Assembly (NCBI RefSeq): GCF_013402875.1
Contig: NZ_CP058579.1
Location: 3,100,001-3,164,000 of the forward strand
Direction of reading: 5' to 3'
Source of the DNA: Halorarum salinum
GTDB taxonomy: Archaea; Halobacteriota; Halobacteria; Halobacteriales; Haloferacaceae
Length of the DNA stretch: 64,000 bases
The translations under genes were made by a program, and so were the position numbers. The first letter of the stretch is position 1, and every line of letters starts with the position of its first letter. Under the pieces are notes generated by a model. The model was not told where the DNA came from. It made no database searches and saw only the letters and a program-made list of their open reading frames with translations. Shown piece after piece: positions 31,334 through 40,999 of the stretch.

Positions 31334-32539
31334 TTAGAGCCGAAGCTTCCCCTCGACGTCCTCGAACCTCTCGAACCGGGAGTGGAGCATCTGACCGAGC
31401 AGGACGACGAGCGTGTTGTCGGCTCCCTCGCCGAGGACCGCCCGTTCCTCGCGGACGCCGTCGTCGGACTCCCCCCCGAGCGTCCCGACCATGACGGCCT
31501 CGCGGTCCGCGAACACGAGGCGGCCGACGTTCTCCCCCTCGACCGGGAGGTCGAGCCAGTTCATCCGCGGTTCCCAGAGGGATATCTCGGGCGCGTGTTC
31601 CGCGACGAACTCCCGGACGGTCGGGTCTGCGGTCCCGAGGTAGACGTCCACCCCCCGGTCAACGGCCTGCCGGATGCGGGAGAAACACCCCGCCTCGAGC
31701 AGCCCCGTGGTCGTGAACATCAGGAACAGTTCCTCGTCCGCCTCCTCGCAGAGCGACTGCCCGCACGAGACGACCCGTTCCCGCCCCTCGAGGTTCCACA
31801 CGTCCGCGTCCGCTGGGGTGTCCGTCAGCCCCGCCCGGAAGTCGGTGCCGAGCGCCGAGTGCATCCACGGGACGCGGAGGGCGGGGTGTCCCTCGTAGGA
31901 GACCGTCCCCTCGTCGGCGTCGTACTCGACCATCCCCGCGTCCCGGAGGTGGGGCAGGTGGACGTGGCGGAGCGACCGGAGGACCCCCTCGAGGTCCGCC
32001 GTCGAGACCTCCCGGGCGGCCGAACCCGCCTCCCTCGACGCGACGTCCCGCGCCAGGGTCTCCGTCCGGATCGGCTGGTACTGGTGGCTGAGCGCGTCGA
32101 GGACGGTCCGACGACGGCCGTCGGCGATCGCTCGAAAGAGCGCGTCGAGGGACTCCCCGTCCGCGGCCGCGTCCCCGTCGACGGCGTCGAGGACGGACTC
32201 GTCCTCGAACGCCGGGTGGTCGGCGAGGGCGACGGCGTCGCCGTCGGCGTTCCGGGTTATCAGCCCAGCGTCCTCCAGTTTCGGCAGGTGTTGGTGGTGG
32301 AGGGTGGCCAGGGCCCGCCGACGTTCCCCGTCGGTCACGTCGCCGGAAGCGTCGGTCACGTCGCCGGCCGCCGGCGTGGTAGCGAGTTCCTTCCGCGGGA
32401 GCGCTGCGGGCGCGCTCTCGCGGAGTCGAGCCAGGAGATCGCGTCGATCGGCGCTCGCGAGGCAGTCGAACACGTCGTCGACGGATGCGTCGTCGAGACC
32501 GTCGTCCGTTTCGCCGTTCCCTTCGAGGTGCTGTGCCAT
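31334..32539 (-). CDS. Transcriptional regulator with two winged-helix repeats and TrmB-like C-terminus
   Basis: 401 residues from ATG 32539; a longer frame from 32749 has a non-coding-like Arg/Ser-rich start. Two related winged-helix repeats are seen at ~20-110 (DDVFDCLASADRRDLLARL, HHQHLPKLEDAGLI) and ~140-235 (LDALFRAIADGRRRTVLDAL, LRHVHLPHLRDAGMVEYDAD). This tandem form is common in haloarchaeal regulators. The C-terminal ~150 residues resemble the effector part of TrmB-type proteins (TTTGLLEAGCFSRIRQAVD, VFADREAVMVGTLGG). A CTTATCC box about 30 bases upstream fits a leaderless start. Target genes are unknown. Confidence 0.75.
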   Translation of the reverse strand: MAQHLEGNGETDDGLDDASVDDVFDCLASADRRDLLARLRESAPAALPRKELATTPAAGDVTDASGDVTDGERRRALATLHHQHLPKLEDAGLITRNADGDAVALADHPAFEDESVLDAVDGDAAADGESLDALFRAIADGRRRTVLDALSHQYQPIRTETLARDVASREAGSAAREVSTADLEGVLRSLRHVHLPHLRDAGMVEYDADEGTVSYEGHPALRVPWMHSALGTDFRAGLTDTPADADVWNLEGRERVVSCGQSLCEEADEELFLMFTTTGLLEAGCFSRIRQAVDRGVDVYLGTADPTVREFVAEHAPEISLWEPRMNWLDLPVEGENVGRLVFADREAVMVGTLGGESDDGVREERAVLGEGADNTLVVLLGQMLHSRFERFEDVEGKLRL

Positions 32540-32781
32540 CGTCAGTCGGAAGTCGACTCGCGGGGATAAGGAGAACGCCAAACCAGTTAGGTGGCGATTC
32601 AGTAGCCGTAACGACATGATTTCGCGACCGTGCGACGGAGAAGGGTGTGGGCTAGAGGACCGGTTCGGTCGGACGCCCAGTACGTCGGTACCGTGACTGC
32701 TTCCGGGCCGACCCCGCTCGCACCGGCAGGCAGGGCGGACGGAGCGCAACCCCTTTGCCGAGGTCGGCCGAAGCCGCCGAC

Positions 32782-33675
32782 ATGAGCGCGCTGGACGCCG
32801 ACGTGCTGGAGAAGTACCGGGAGGCGGGCGAGATACTGACGACGGTGATGGCCGAGACCCGCGAACTGGTCGAACCCGGCGCGACCCACCTCGAGGTCGC
32901 CGAGTACGCCGAGGAGCGCATCCGCGAGGAGGGCGCCGGCATCGCCTTCCCCGTCAACGTCTCGGTCGACGAGGAGGCGAGCCACGCGACGCCGGGCCGC
33001 GAGGACGCGACCGAGTTCGGCGAGGACGTGGTCTGTCTCGACGTCGGCGTCCACGTCGACGGCTACATCGCCGACGCCGCGACGACCGTCGACCTGGCCG
33101 GCGAGGCCGAGCTGGTCGAGGCCGCCGAGGAGGCGCTCGCGGCCGCCGTCGACGCCGCGGGACCGGGCGTCCCGGTCGGCGAGATCGGCGCCGAGGTCGA
33201 GGAGGTAATCGACGCCTACGGCTACACGCCGGTGTACAACCTCTCGGGCCACGGCGTCGATCGCTTCGACGCCCACACCGGGCCGAACGTCCCCAACCGC
33301 GGGGTCGACCGATCGGTCGAACTCGAACCGGGGCAGGTGGTCGCCATCGAGCCGTTCGCGACCGACGGTCGCGGGAAGGTCGGCGAGGGCAACGAGGAGG
33401 AGATCTTCGAACTGACGAACGACCGCTCCGTGCGCAACCGCGCCGCGAGGAGGACGCTGGAGGAGATCCGCGAGTTCCACGGCCTGCCGTTCGCCGCCCG
33501 CTGGCTCGAGTCGTCCCGCTCGGAGATGGCGCTCCGGCGGCTGAAGGCCAACGGCGTCGTGAAGGGCTACCCCGTGCTGAAGGAGGAGGACGGGCGGCTC
33601 GTGAGCCAGGCCGAACACACCCTCGTCGTCACGGAGGACGGCGTCGAGGTCACGACCGAAGGGCTGTTCGCGTAG
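32782..33675 (+). CDS. map: Methionine aminopeptidase (type II)
   Basis: 297 residues from ATG 32782. It removes the N-terminal Met from new proteins. Metal ligands of the pita-bread fold are visible: CLDVGVHVDGYIADAA (two Asp), NLSGHGVDRF (His), VAIEPFAT (Glu) and the final VSQAEHTLVV (Glu). The Gln/Asn-rich stretch before the second Glu and the 60-residue insert are as in archaeal type II enzymes. The start follows a CCTTTGCC box by ~28 bases. An in-frame TTG at 32755 is less likely. Confidence 0.95.
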   Translation: MSALDADVLEKYREAGEILTTVMAETRELVEPGATHLEVAEYAEERIREEGAGIAFPVNVSVDEEASHATPGREDATEFGEDVVCLDVGVHVDGYIADAATTVDLAGEAELVEAAEEALAAAVDAAGPGVPVGEIGAEVEEVIDAYGYTPVYNLSGHGVDRFDAHTGPNVPNRGVDRSVELEPGQVVAIEPFATDGRGKVGEGNEEEIFELTNDRSVRNRAARRTLEEIREFHGLPFAARWLESSRSEMALRRLKANGVVKGYPVLKEEDGRLVSQAEHTLVVTEDGVEVTTEGLFA

Positions 33676-33777
33676 TTCGGTTCCAACGACCGGGCGACGA
33701 CCGAACCCGACCTGCGGCGGGAACCTGGGGCGGCCGGAGCGCGGGGGTTCAAGACCCGCGGCCCCCTCGCCCGTCGT

Positions 33778-34326
33778 ATGGAACAGGTCTTCGCCCCCTG
33801 GCGCATCGAGTGGGTCGAGCGCGAGGACCGTGACGGCGGGATCGACGGCTGCCCGTTCTGCGTCCTGCCCGGGCGCGACGCCGACCGCGAGTCGCGCATC
33901 GTCGCCCGATCGCCGGAGTCGTTCGTCGTCCTGAACAACTACCCGTACAACCCCGGCCACGCGATGGTCATCCCGCGCGAGCACGAGGGCGACTACGCCG
34001 CGCTCGGGGAGGCGCAGCTGCTCGACCACGCCCGCCTGAAACAGCGTACCTTCGAGGCGCTCCGGGGTGCGCTCGGTCCCGACGGCTTCAACGCCGGCAT
34101 GAACCACGGCGGCGCGGCGGCGGGCGGCTCCATCGACGATCACGTCCACACGCACGTCGTGCCGCGGTGGGGCGGCGACACGAACTTCATGCCGGTCGTC
34201 TCGGACACGAAGGTCATCGTCGAGGCGCTGGACGACACCTGGGAGCGTGTGCGCGACGCCTTCGCGGAGCTTCAGGGCGCGACCGTCGACGGAGACGACG
34301 ACGCCGCGCGGTTCGACGGCGTCTGA
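33778..34326 (+). CDS. HIT-family hydrolase
   Basis: 182 residues. The histidine triad HVHTHVVPRW lies near residues 121-130, and PFCVLPGRDAD near the start provides Cys residues that may bind zinc. The family hydrolyses nucleotide phosphoramidates or dinucleotide polyphosphates; archaeal members resemble Ap4A phosphorylase-type HIT proteins. The central NNYPYNPGHAMVIPREH is the family core. Downstream an ArsR-type regulator gene follows after ~80 bases. Confidence 0.9.
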   Translation: MEQVFAPWRIEWVEREDRDGGIDGCPFCVLPGRDADRESRIVARSPESFVVLNNYPYNPGHAMVIPREHEGDYAALGEAQLLDHARLKQRTFEALRGALGPDGFNAGMNHGGAAAGGSIDDHVHTHVVPRWGGDTNFMPVVSDTKVIVEALDDTWERVRDAFAELQGATVDGDDDAARFDGV

Positions 34327-34405
34327 GCCGTTTCGCCGTCCGCTCGTCCGCTGGACCGGCGATCGAGCCCAACGATTTTACCCTCCCCCGAGAAACCCCA
34401 CCTCC

Positions 34406-35320
34406 ATGAGCACCCCCGCGGAAGACGCGCCCGAGGCCGTCGAGGAGGCCGGCCTCACGCCGGCCGAGGCGTTCGCCCTGCTCGGCAACGAGACGCGCAT
34501 CGACATCCTCCGCGCGCTCCACGAGACCACCGTCGAGCGCGGCCACGAGGCGGTCCCGTTCTCGGAGCTGTACGACCGCATCGACCTCGAGGACAGCGCG
34601 CACTTCAACTACCACCTGAAGCAACTGCTCGACCACTTCGTCCGCAAGACCGACGACGGCTACGCGTTCCGGACGGCCGGCTGGAAGGTCGTCCGGTCCG
34701 TGTTCGCCGGCACGTTCACCGGGCGCGCGGAGGTCGGCCCGTTCGACGCCCCCGGCGACTGCTACGCGTGCGGGGGCGGCCTCTCGGCGCGCTACCGGAA
34801 CGAGCGGCTCACCATCGCCTGCGACGACTGCGGGCGGACTGCCGTCGACTACACGTTCCCGCCCGGCGGCCTCGACGACCGCACGCCCGCCGAGTTCCTC
34901 GACGCCTTCCACCACCACGTCCGCCACCACTACTGCCTGGCCGCCGACGGCGTCTGCCCGGAGTGCATGGGCCGGATGGAGACGACGCTCGACGAGGAGA
35001 CGAACGTCCCCGGTCGGGACCTCGAGGTCCGCCACGTCTGCGAGCGGTGTGACAACAGGCTGAACTCCGCGGTCGGGCTGAACCTGCTCGACACCGCGCC
35101 GGTGCTGAACTTCTTCTCCGAGCGCGGCCACGACCTGACGACCGAACCGTTCTGGACGTTCGACTGGTGCGTCAGCGACGAGCGGACGACCGTACTCGCC
35201 GAGGACCCGCTCCGGATCGGACTCGACCTGCCCGCCGGCGACGACACGCTGTCGGTGACGCTCGACGGGACGCTCACCGTGCTCGACGTGTGCGAGGCGG
35301 AAGCCGACGCCGAGGCGTAG
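34406..35320 (+). CDS. ArsR-type regulator with zinc-ribbon domain
   Basis: 304 residues. A winged helix at ~18-85 (EAFALLGNETRIDILRALHE, then AHFNYHLKQLLDHFVRK) is followed by a large domain with Cys pairs: CYACGG, IACDDCG, VCPECMG and VCERCDN. The combination is a common haloarchaeal regulator layout. ATTTTA lies 26-31 bases before ATG 34406, the usual leaderless spacing. The ligand and targets are unknown. Confidence 0.85.
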   Translation: MSTPAEDAPEAVEEAGLTPAEAFALLGNETRIDILRALHETTVERGHEAVPFSELYDRIDLEDSAHFNYHLKQLLDHFVRKTDDGYAFRTAGWKVVRSVFAGTFTGRAEVGPFDAPGDCYACGGGLSARYRNERLTIACDDCGRTAVDYTFPPGGLDDRTPAEFLDAFHHHVRHHYCLAADGVCPECMGRMETTLDEETNVPGRDLEVRHVCERCDNRLNSAVGLNLLDTAPVLNFFSERGHDLTTEPFWTFDWCVSDERTTVLAEDPLRIGLDLPAGDDTLSVTLDGTLTVLDVCEAEADAEA

Positions 35321-35349
35321 CAGGGTTCGCCCCCGCGGTCCGGCCGGTT

Positions 35350-36912
35350 CTATCGGGCGTCGTACACCAGTTCCCCGCCGACCGCCGTGAACGCCACCTC
35401 GACGTCCTCGATCCGCCCCTCGTCCTCCCACGGCGACGGGTCCAGCGCGACGAAGTCCGCCCGCTTTCCGGGTTCGAGCGTCCCCAGCCTGTCCTCGTCG
35501 AAGCCCGCGTAGGCCGCTCCGCTCGTGTAGGCCCGGAGCGCGTCGGTCACGTCGATCGACTGTCCCTCGGTGGGGGCGTTGACGGCGTGGTGGACCCCGA
35601 GCAGGGGGTCGAGCGGCATGCAGTCGGAGCCGAACGCCAGCGGCGCGCCCGCGTCGAGGTAGGCCGGCAGGCGGTTCGCCCCGGTCCGCCGGTCCCCCAG
35701 GCGGTCCTCGTACAGGCCGCCCTCGAACCCCCACTTGTGGAAGTTCGGCTGGACGGAGGCGACGACGCCGAGGTCGGCGAAGCGCTCGATCGCCTCGTCG
35801 CTCGCGAGTTCGCAGTGCTCGACGCGGTGACGCATCGCTCCCGGGTCCGACGTGTCGGCGTAGGCGTCGAGCGCCAGGTCGATCGCCTCGTCGCCGATCG
35901 CGTGGAGCGTCGTCTGGAAGCCGGCGGCGTCCGCACGCGAGACGACCTCGCGGATCTCCTCGGGCGGGACGACCCACTGGCCCGTCTCCCCGGGTGCGTC
36001 GGCGTACGGTTCGGAGAGCTTCGCCGTTCGTCCGCCGAGGCTCCCGTCGGTGTACGACTTGATCGCCCCCACCTGCACCATGTCGCTGCCGTGGTTCGTC
36101 CGGAGGCCGGCGTCGACGAGCGAGTCGAGGTGGTCGGCCCAGTAGTTCAGGCGGATCCGGAGCGTGAGTTCGTCCGCGAGGTCCATCCCGCGGTACACCT
36201 CGGGCGCCTTCGACTTCCGGACCATGTCGTGGACCGCCGTCACCCCGCGCGAGTTCGCGTGCCGCTGGGCGGCCTCGGCGAGTTCCCGCGCCTCGCCGGC
36301 GTCGGGTTCGACGGCGTCGTACACGGGGTCGACGGCCCCCTCGACGACGACGCCGGTCGGTTCGCCGCCGTCGGTCGCGTCGCCCCGGTCGGTCAGGACG
36401 TCGCCGTCGGGCATCGCGTCCCGGTACCGGTCGAGCACGACCCGGTTGACCGAGGCGACGTGCATGTCCTCGCGGAAGGCGACGACGGGCGCCGTCTCGG
36501 AGACCCGCGCGAGGTCCTCGGCGGCGAGGTAGCGCAAGTCGTCCCAGGTGGACTCGTCGTAGCCGAAGCCCAGAACCCACTCGTCGCCGTTCCCGTCCCC
36601 GATTTCGGCCGCGCGCTCCCGCAGCAACTCGACCGCCTCGTCGGGACCCTCGGCCGCCGAGAGGTCGGCGTGGACGAGGTAGCGGCCGGCGGTGAGCAGG
36701 TGCGTGTGGGCGTCGACGAACCCGGGCAGGACGACCCGCCCGCCGGCGTCGACGACCTCGGTGTCGACGCCGACGAGGAACTCCAGGTCGTACGAGGGGC
36801 CAAGTCGGACGACGTCGCCGTCCCGGACCGCGATCGCCTCGGACGTCTCGTCGGGGTCGCCGAGCGTGTGGACCTCGGCGTTCGTCACGACGAGGTCGGC
36901 GGCTTCCGTCAT
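35350..36912 (-). CDS. Amidohydrolase (YtcJ-like)
   Basis: 520 residues of the metal-dependent amidohydrolase superfamily. Metal-binding DAHTHL at ~68-73, AIKSYTDGSLGGRTAKL (~285-301), TLHAIGDEAIDLAL, RVEHCEL and FGSDCMPLDPL are the family's conserved points. The C-terminal AGFDEDRLGTLEPGKRADFV matches the composite beta domain. Substrate is not known; members often act on N-acyl or exo-amide compounds. It is convergent with the upstream regulator gene, 29 bases apart. Confidence 0.88.
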   Translation of the reverse strand: MTEAADLVVTNAEVHTLGDPDETSEAIAVRDGDVVRLGPSYDLEFLVGVDTEVVDAGGRVVLPGFVDAHTHLLTAGRYLVHADLSAAEGPDEAVELLRERAAEIGDGNGDEWVLGFGYDESTWDDLRYLAAEDLARVSETAPVVAFREDMHVASVNRVVLDRYRDAMPDGDVLTDRGDATDGGEPTGVVVEGAVDPVYDAVEPDAGEARELAEAAQRHANSRGVTAVHDMVRKSKAPEVYRGMDLADELTLRIRLNYWADHLDSLVDAGLRTNHGSDMVQVGAIKSYTDGSLGGRTAKLSEPYADAPGETGQWVVPPEEIREVVSRADAAGFQTTLHAIGDEAIDLALDAYADTSDPGAMRHRVEHCELASDEAIERFADLGVVASVQPNFHKWGFEGGLYEDRLGDRRTGANRLPAYLDAGAPLAFGSDCMPLDPLLGVHHAVNAPTEGQSIDVTDALRAYTSGAAYAGFDEDRLGTLEPGKRADFVALDPSPWEDEGRIEDVEVAFTAVGGELVYDAR

Positions 36913-37052
36913 GCGTTCGTGCGGGCGGGCGAGGGGGAAAACGGTTCGGGAACGCGAACGGATCGACCTCCCGGGAGAGGCGACTGCCGATCGGTGAAAT
37001 CCGCGTCGTCGTCACGAAAAGGTACTTCCCGTCCCCACCGGAACGGCGGCGT

Positions 37053-38372
37053 ATGGTCCCCGATCCCACGACGCGGCGAGCCGCGCTCGCGCTCGCCGGC
37101 AGCGCGTTCACGACCGGCTGTCTCGGCCAGTTCTCCTCCGGCGGCGACCCGGGCAGCGTCGACCCGCCGGACGGCCCCGACGCGGGCGGGGGCGACTGGC
37201 CGATGCTCGGCGGCGACCCGGGCCACGCCGGGTCGACGACCGCCGTCTCCGGGGCCGAACCGACGGAACGGTGGCACGTCACCGTCGACGGGCCGCTGAC
37301 GACGCCGACGGTCGCCGACGGGACGGCGTACGTGGCCCGCGGAGCCCCGGGGGACGGGGGGCCGCGGGCGACCCTGGAGGCGTACGCGCTCGACTCCGGG
37401 GACCGACTGTGGTCGCTCCCGCTGTCCGGACCCGAAGGTCCCGCCGGGTTCGCGTTCTCCGCGCCGAACTCGAACCGCCGGCCCGTGTACCATCGCGGGC
37501 GACTGTACGTGAGCGTCGGACGGTCCATCGCCGCGGTCGACCCCGGAGGGCCGGAGCAACTGTGGACGAGCGACCCGCTCGAGAACGTCCACTTCAACGA
37601 ACCGCCGACCGTCACGGGGAGCGGGGTCTACGCCGGCGGCCCGTTCGGGCTGGCGGCGTTCGACCACGACGCGAGCCGTCGCTGGGTGTTCCCGGAGACG
37701 GCGACCGACGACGGCCGCCGGAACGACCTCCACGGAAGCCCCAGGATCGCCGCGGTGACCGGGGACGCAGTGTACGTCCCGATGGGGAGTAGCCTGCTCG
37801 CGCTGGACCCGGACGACGCGACCGAGCGGTGGCGACACGACCCGGAGGGGCCGCGAGCCTCGACCGTCGTGCTGGCCGAGGACGGCCTGGTTCGCGTCGG
37901 GATGAACGGCGTCGAGGCGGTCGGGACCGACGGCTCCCGTCGCTGGCTGGCCGAGTGGCCCGGTAACGCGGTCGTCCGCCCGGCGGTCGCCGACGGCGTC
38001 GTCTTCGTCGCGGGCCTCACCGGTCACGTCGCCGCCTACGACCTCGGGAACGGCGGCGAACGACTGTGGCACACGCGCCTCGACCCGGAGCGGTTCGCCC
38101 AGGGCACGGTCGCGACGGTGAGCGACGGCGCGGTCCACGTCCTCCGCGTCGACGGCGAGGAACGAGAGGTTCGTGCCGTCGCGCTCGATCGCGAGGACGG
38201 GTCGACGGCGTGGGAGGTTCGGAAGACCGGGACACGCGCACGCGGCGTCGTCCCCGCGGACGGCACCTCCCTGTTCACGTCCGAGTCGACCACCGAGGAG
38301 GAGCGCCAGCGGTCCACGCTGGGCGCGGGACAGGACACGTCCGCGACGCTGTGGGCGTACGAACCCCAGTAG
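37053..38372 (+). CDS. Secreted PQQ-like beta-propeller lipoprotein
   Basis: 439 residues. The start TTRRAALALAGSAFTTGCLG is a twin-arginine-like signal with lipobox TGC, so the protein is exported folded and lipid-anchored. Several W-type blades follow, e.g. GDWPMLGGDPGHAGS, YALDSGDRLWSLPL, LLALDPDDATERWRHD and AAYDLGNGGERLWHTR. Such propellers are assigned to PQQ-like binding or surface assembly roles. A related gene lies at 47212-48369. The function in the cell surface is unknown. Confidence 0.85.
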   Translation: MVPDPTTRRAALALAGSAFTTGCLGQFSSGGDPGSVDPPDGPDAGGGDWPMLGGDPGHAGSTTAVSGAEPTERWHVTVDGPLTTPTVADGTAYVARGAPGDGGPRATLEAYALDSGDRLWSLPLSGPEGPAGFAFSAPNSNRRPVYHRGRLYVSVGRSIAAVDPGGPEQLWTSDPLENVHFNEPPTVTGSGVYAGGPFGLAAFDHDASRRWVFPETATDDGRRNDLHGSPRIAAVTGDAVYVPMGSSLLALDPDDATERWRHDPEGPRASTVVLAEDGLVRVGMNGVEAVGTDGSRRWLAEWPGNAVVRPAVADGVVFVAGLTGHVAAYDLGNGGERLWHTRLDPERFAQGTVATVSDGAVHVLRVDGEEREVRAVALDREDGSTAWEVRKTGTRARGVVPADGTSLFTSESTTEEERQRSTLGAGQDTSATLWAYEPQ

Positions 38373-38413
38373 GGGCGTCCGAATCGGCGTGTGCCGGGGT
38401 CGACGCCGCGTCG

Positions 38414-38475
38414 CGTCCTCCGCCGTCCGACACGCGTCCTCCACCGTTCGACACGCGTCCGGCGCGGTCGACTCG
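38414..38475. repeat. 21-bp tandem repeat upstream of HMG-CoA reductase
   Basis: Two copies of a 21-base unit (38414-38434 and 38435-38455, reading CGTCCTCC(G/A)CCGT(C/T)CGACACG) differ at two positions, and a third degenerate partial copy follows. It lies in the 213-base intergenic gap before hmgA. Confidence 0.6.
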
Positions 38476-38585
38476 CCGCGACGGTCCTCGCGATCGAGCG
38501 ACTCCATCTTCCGACGCACGGAACCCAGGAGCGTCACGTCGGCCGAACCGATACGCCTTAGCGGCCGCCGCCACCACCCGAACGC

Positions 38586-39803
38586 ATGACCGACACGGAC
38601 GCCGGGGCGCTCGCCGACCGGGTGCGCGAGGGCGACCTCCGGCTGTACGAACTCGAGGAGCACGCGGACGCCGACGTCGCCGCCGCGGCGCGGCGCCTGC
38701 TCGTCGAGGAGCAGTCCGGCGCGGACCTCGGGACGACCGGCGAGTACGCCTTCCCGGCGGCCGACGCCGAACCGAACGTCGAGAACATGACGGGCGCGGT
38801 TCAGATCCCGGTCGGCGTGGTCGGCCCCGTCGAGATCGACGGCGGCGCGATCTCGGGCGAGCGCTACCTCCCCATGGCGACGACCGAAGGGGCGCTGCTC
38901 GCCTCCGTGAACCGGGGCTGTGCGGCCCTGAACGACGCTGGCGGGGCCGGTGCGCGCGTGCTGAAGAACCGGATGACCCGCGCGCCCGCCTTCCGCGTCG
39001 CCGACGTGGCCGAGGCCGAGGCGCTCGCCTCGTGGGCCCGGGACAACGTCGACGCGCTGCGGGAGGCCGCCGAGTCGACGACGGGCCACGGCGAACTCCG
39101 CGAGGTGACGCCGTACGTCGTCGGTAACAACGTCTACCTCCGGTTCGCCTACGACACCAAGGACGCGATGGGGATGAACATGGCCACCATCGCGACCGAG
39201 GCTGCCTGCGCGGTCGTCGAGGAGGAGACCCCCGCCCACCTCGTCGCGCTGTCGGGGAACCTCTGCTCGGACAAGAAGCCCGCCGCGGTCAACGCCGTCG
39301 AGGGGCGCGGGCGCACCGTCGCCGCCGACGTGACCGTTCCGCGGGACGTGGTGGAGCGCACGCTGAAGACGACCCCCGAGGCCGTCGCGGAGGTGAACAC
39401 GCGGAAGAACCTCGTCGGCAGCGCGAAGGCCGGCGCGCTCGGGTTCAACGCCCACGTCGCGAACTCGGTCGCGGCGATGTTCCTCGCGACCGGCCAGGAC
39501 GCCGCGCAGGTCGTGGAGGGCGCCAACGCGATCACCACGGCGGAACGACGGGAGGGGGACCTCTACGTCTCGGTCACGCTGGCGTCGCTCGAGGTCGGCA
39601 CGGTCGGCGGCGGGACGAGGCTCCCCACCCAGGCCGAGGCGCTCGACGTGCTCGGCGTCCGGGGCGGCGGCGACCCGCCCGGGAGCAACGGCGACGCGCT
39701 CGCCGAGGCCGTCGCGGTCGCGGCGCTGGCCGGCGAACTGTCGCTCCTCTCGGCGCTCGCCTCCCGGAATCTCTCCTCGGCCCACGCCGACCTCGGCAGG
39801 TAG
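38586..39803 (+). CDS. hmgA: HMG-CoA reductase (class I, archaeal)
   Basis: 405 residues. It reduces 3-hydroxy-3-methylglutaryl-CoA to mevalonate with NADPH, the committed step of archaeal lipid synthesis. Conserved segments: ENMTGAVQIPVGVVGPV (CoA region), LPMATTEGALLASVNRG, DTKDAMGMNMATIA, NLCSDKKPAAVN and a late GTVGGGTRLPTQ. The C-terminal catalytic His is in SSAHADLGR. A CCTTAGC box lies about 25 bases before ATG 38586. There is no membrane domain, as usual in archaea. Confidence 0.96.
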   Translation: MTDTDAGALADRVREGDLRLYELEEHADADVAAAARRLLVEEQSGADLGTTGEYAFPAADAEPNVENMTGAVQIPVGVVGPVEIDGGAISGERYLPMATTEGALLASVNRGCAALNDAGGAGARVLKNRMTRAPAFRVADVAEAEALASWARDNVDALREAAESTTGHGELREVTPYVVGNNVYLRFAYDTKDAMGMNMATIATEAACAVVEEETPAHLVALSGNLCSDKKPAAVNAVEGRGRTVAADVTVPRDVVERTLKTTPEAVAEVNTRKNLVGSAKAGALGFNAHVANSVAAMFLATGQDAAQVVEGANAITTAERREGDLYVSVTLASLEVGTVGGGTRLPTQAEALDVLGVRGGGDPPGSNGDALAEAVAVAALAGELSLLSALASRNLSSAHADLGR

Positions 39804-39860
39804 GGGCGGACGGGCCGCGCCCGAATCGGCCGCCCGCGTCGGTCCGCGACCGGCGTCGCC

Positions 39861-40241
39861 TCAGCGGGCCCGCTCGGCCAGATGGTGCGCGAGTCCGCGC
39901 GTCCGGGGCCACAGCCCCAGCGGGTCGCCCCAGAGGTGCGCGGCCAGCGGGAACTGGAACGCGACCGCGACGAAGAAGAACGCCCCGAGCACCGGTTCGA
40001 CGTAGAGCCACGTCAGCACGCCCGCACCGCCCTCCCACAGCAGGAGCGCGTACGCCGCCGCGCCGTGGTTGGCGAGGACGAACCCGCCCAGCGCGAGGAA
40101 CGTCGCCACGAACAGCAGTCCCCGGTAGTCGCCCGCCGTGGGTTCGATGACCAGCGGGAGCACGGCTGCGGGTTCGGCGACCGCCGCCGGTCCGGGGATC
40201 GGCGGGAGCGCGATCACTGGCGTCACGCCCGGACCTGTCAC
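39861..40241 (-). CDS. Small membrane protein, unknown
   Basis: 126 residues with hydrophobic segments at ~42-60 (GLLFVATFLALGGFVLANHG), 63-80 and 85-105. It contains GDPLGLWPRTRGLAHHL near the C-terminus. No family is recognised with certainty. It lies between hmgA and the DUF5817-like gene, alone in its orientation. Confidence 0.6.
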   Translation of the reverse strand: MTGPGVTPVIALPPIPGPAAVAEPAAVLPLVIEPTAGDYRGLLFVATFLALGGFVLANHGAAAYALLLWEGGAGVLTWLYVEPVLGAFFFVAVAFQFPLAAHLWGDPLGLWPRTRGLAHHLAERAR

Positions 40242-40333
40242 GCGAAATCGAATAAACCCATCGGGCCAGGGGGGCGAGCGAGTACCCGTCCGGACGCGTC
40301 AGGGGAGTCAGGCGAGACGGGGCGTCGGGGAAG

Positions 40334-40858
40334 TCAGAGGAGTCGGTACTCGCCGCGCGACTCGCTCACCTCGCCGCGCCGGCGGAGTCGGTCGAGCAGG
40401 TCGCGTGCGGCCTCGGCCGGGACGCCGTACTGCGTCGCGTACTCGACGACCGCGTCCTCGGTCGAGTTGCCCTCGCGGAGCGCGTCGCGGACCACCTCGT
40501 CCCGGGAGCGCGACCCACCCCCGGAGACGTCGCCCGCGGCCTCGACCTCCTCCGCGTCCAGCCCGGAGCCCTCCAGGTACTCGCGGTCGCCCACCATCCG
40601 GCCGGCCTCCTCCACCGCGCGCTCGTGGTCCGCCGCGGTGCCCGCCGCCTCGAACGCGTCGCCGTCGCCACGCTTCTCGGCGAGCAACTTCGCGCGGGCC
40701 TGGACGGCCGCCGCCCTGTCCTCGGACTCGTAGAACCGCCGGAGCTTCCGGGTCCCGTGGGACGTCCCGCAGCGCTGGCACGTCGCGGAGTCCTGCCCGT
40801 CCGGATCCGAGAGCAGCCAGTAGGCCCCACAGTCGGAGCAGCCGACGATCGCGTACAT
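40334..40858 (-). CDS. Zinc-ribbon and helix-turn-helix protein (DUF5817-like)
   Basis: 174 residues from ATG 40858. The N-terminal zinc ribbon is MYAIVGCSDCGAYWLL and ATCQRCGTSHGTRKL (two CxxC pairs). A helical middle follows, and the C-terminus is a winged helix with AARDLLDRLRRRGEVSES. The layout is known in haloarchaeal proteins of unknown function that probably bind nucleic acid. TTCAAGG lies ~27 bases upstream of the start. Longer upstream frames are chance readings. Confidence 0.8.
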   Translation of the reverse strand: MYAIVGCSDCGAYWLLSDPDGQDSATCQRCGTSHGTRKLRRFYESEDRAAAVQARAKLLAEKRGDGDAFEAAGTAADHERAVEEAGRMVGDREYLEGSGLDAEEVEAAGDVSGGGSRSRDEVVRDALREGNSTEDAVVEYATQYGVPAEAARDLLDRLRRRGEVSESRGEYRLL

Positions 40859-40999
40859 GGGCGCGCTTCCGCGCTGTCGGCCTTGAACCTGTCCCTCCGT
40901 GCGTAACCGCCCCCTCGCTCGTCGCCCGCGTCCGCCGTCCGCGCCGGCCGTCGTGGCCGCCGCCCGTAGAGGTAAGTACCAGGCAGTCCCCTTCCCGAC

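Noticed and set aside
34214-37615. Leftward 1133-codon frame
   Set aside because: It runs antisense to the ArsR-type regulator and out of frame through the amidohydrolase; it consists of Arg/Gly/Pro-rich sequence.
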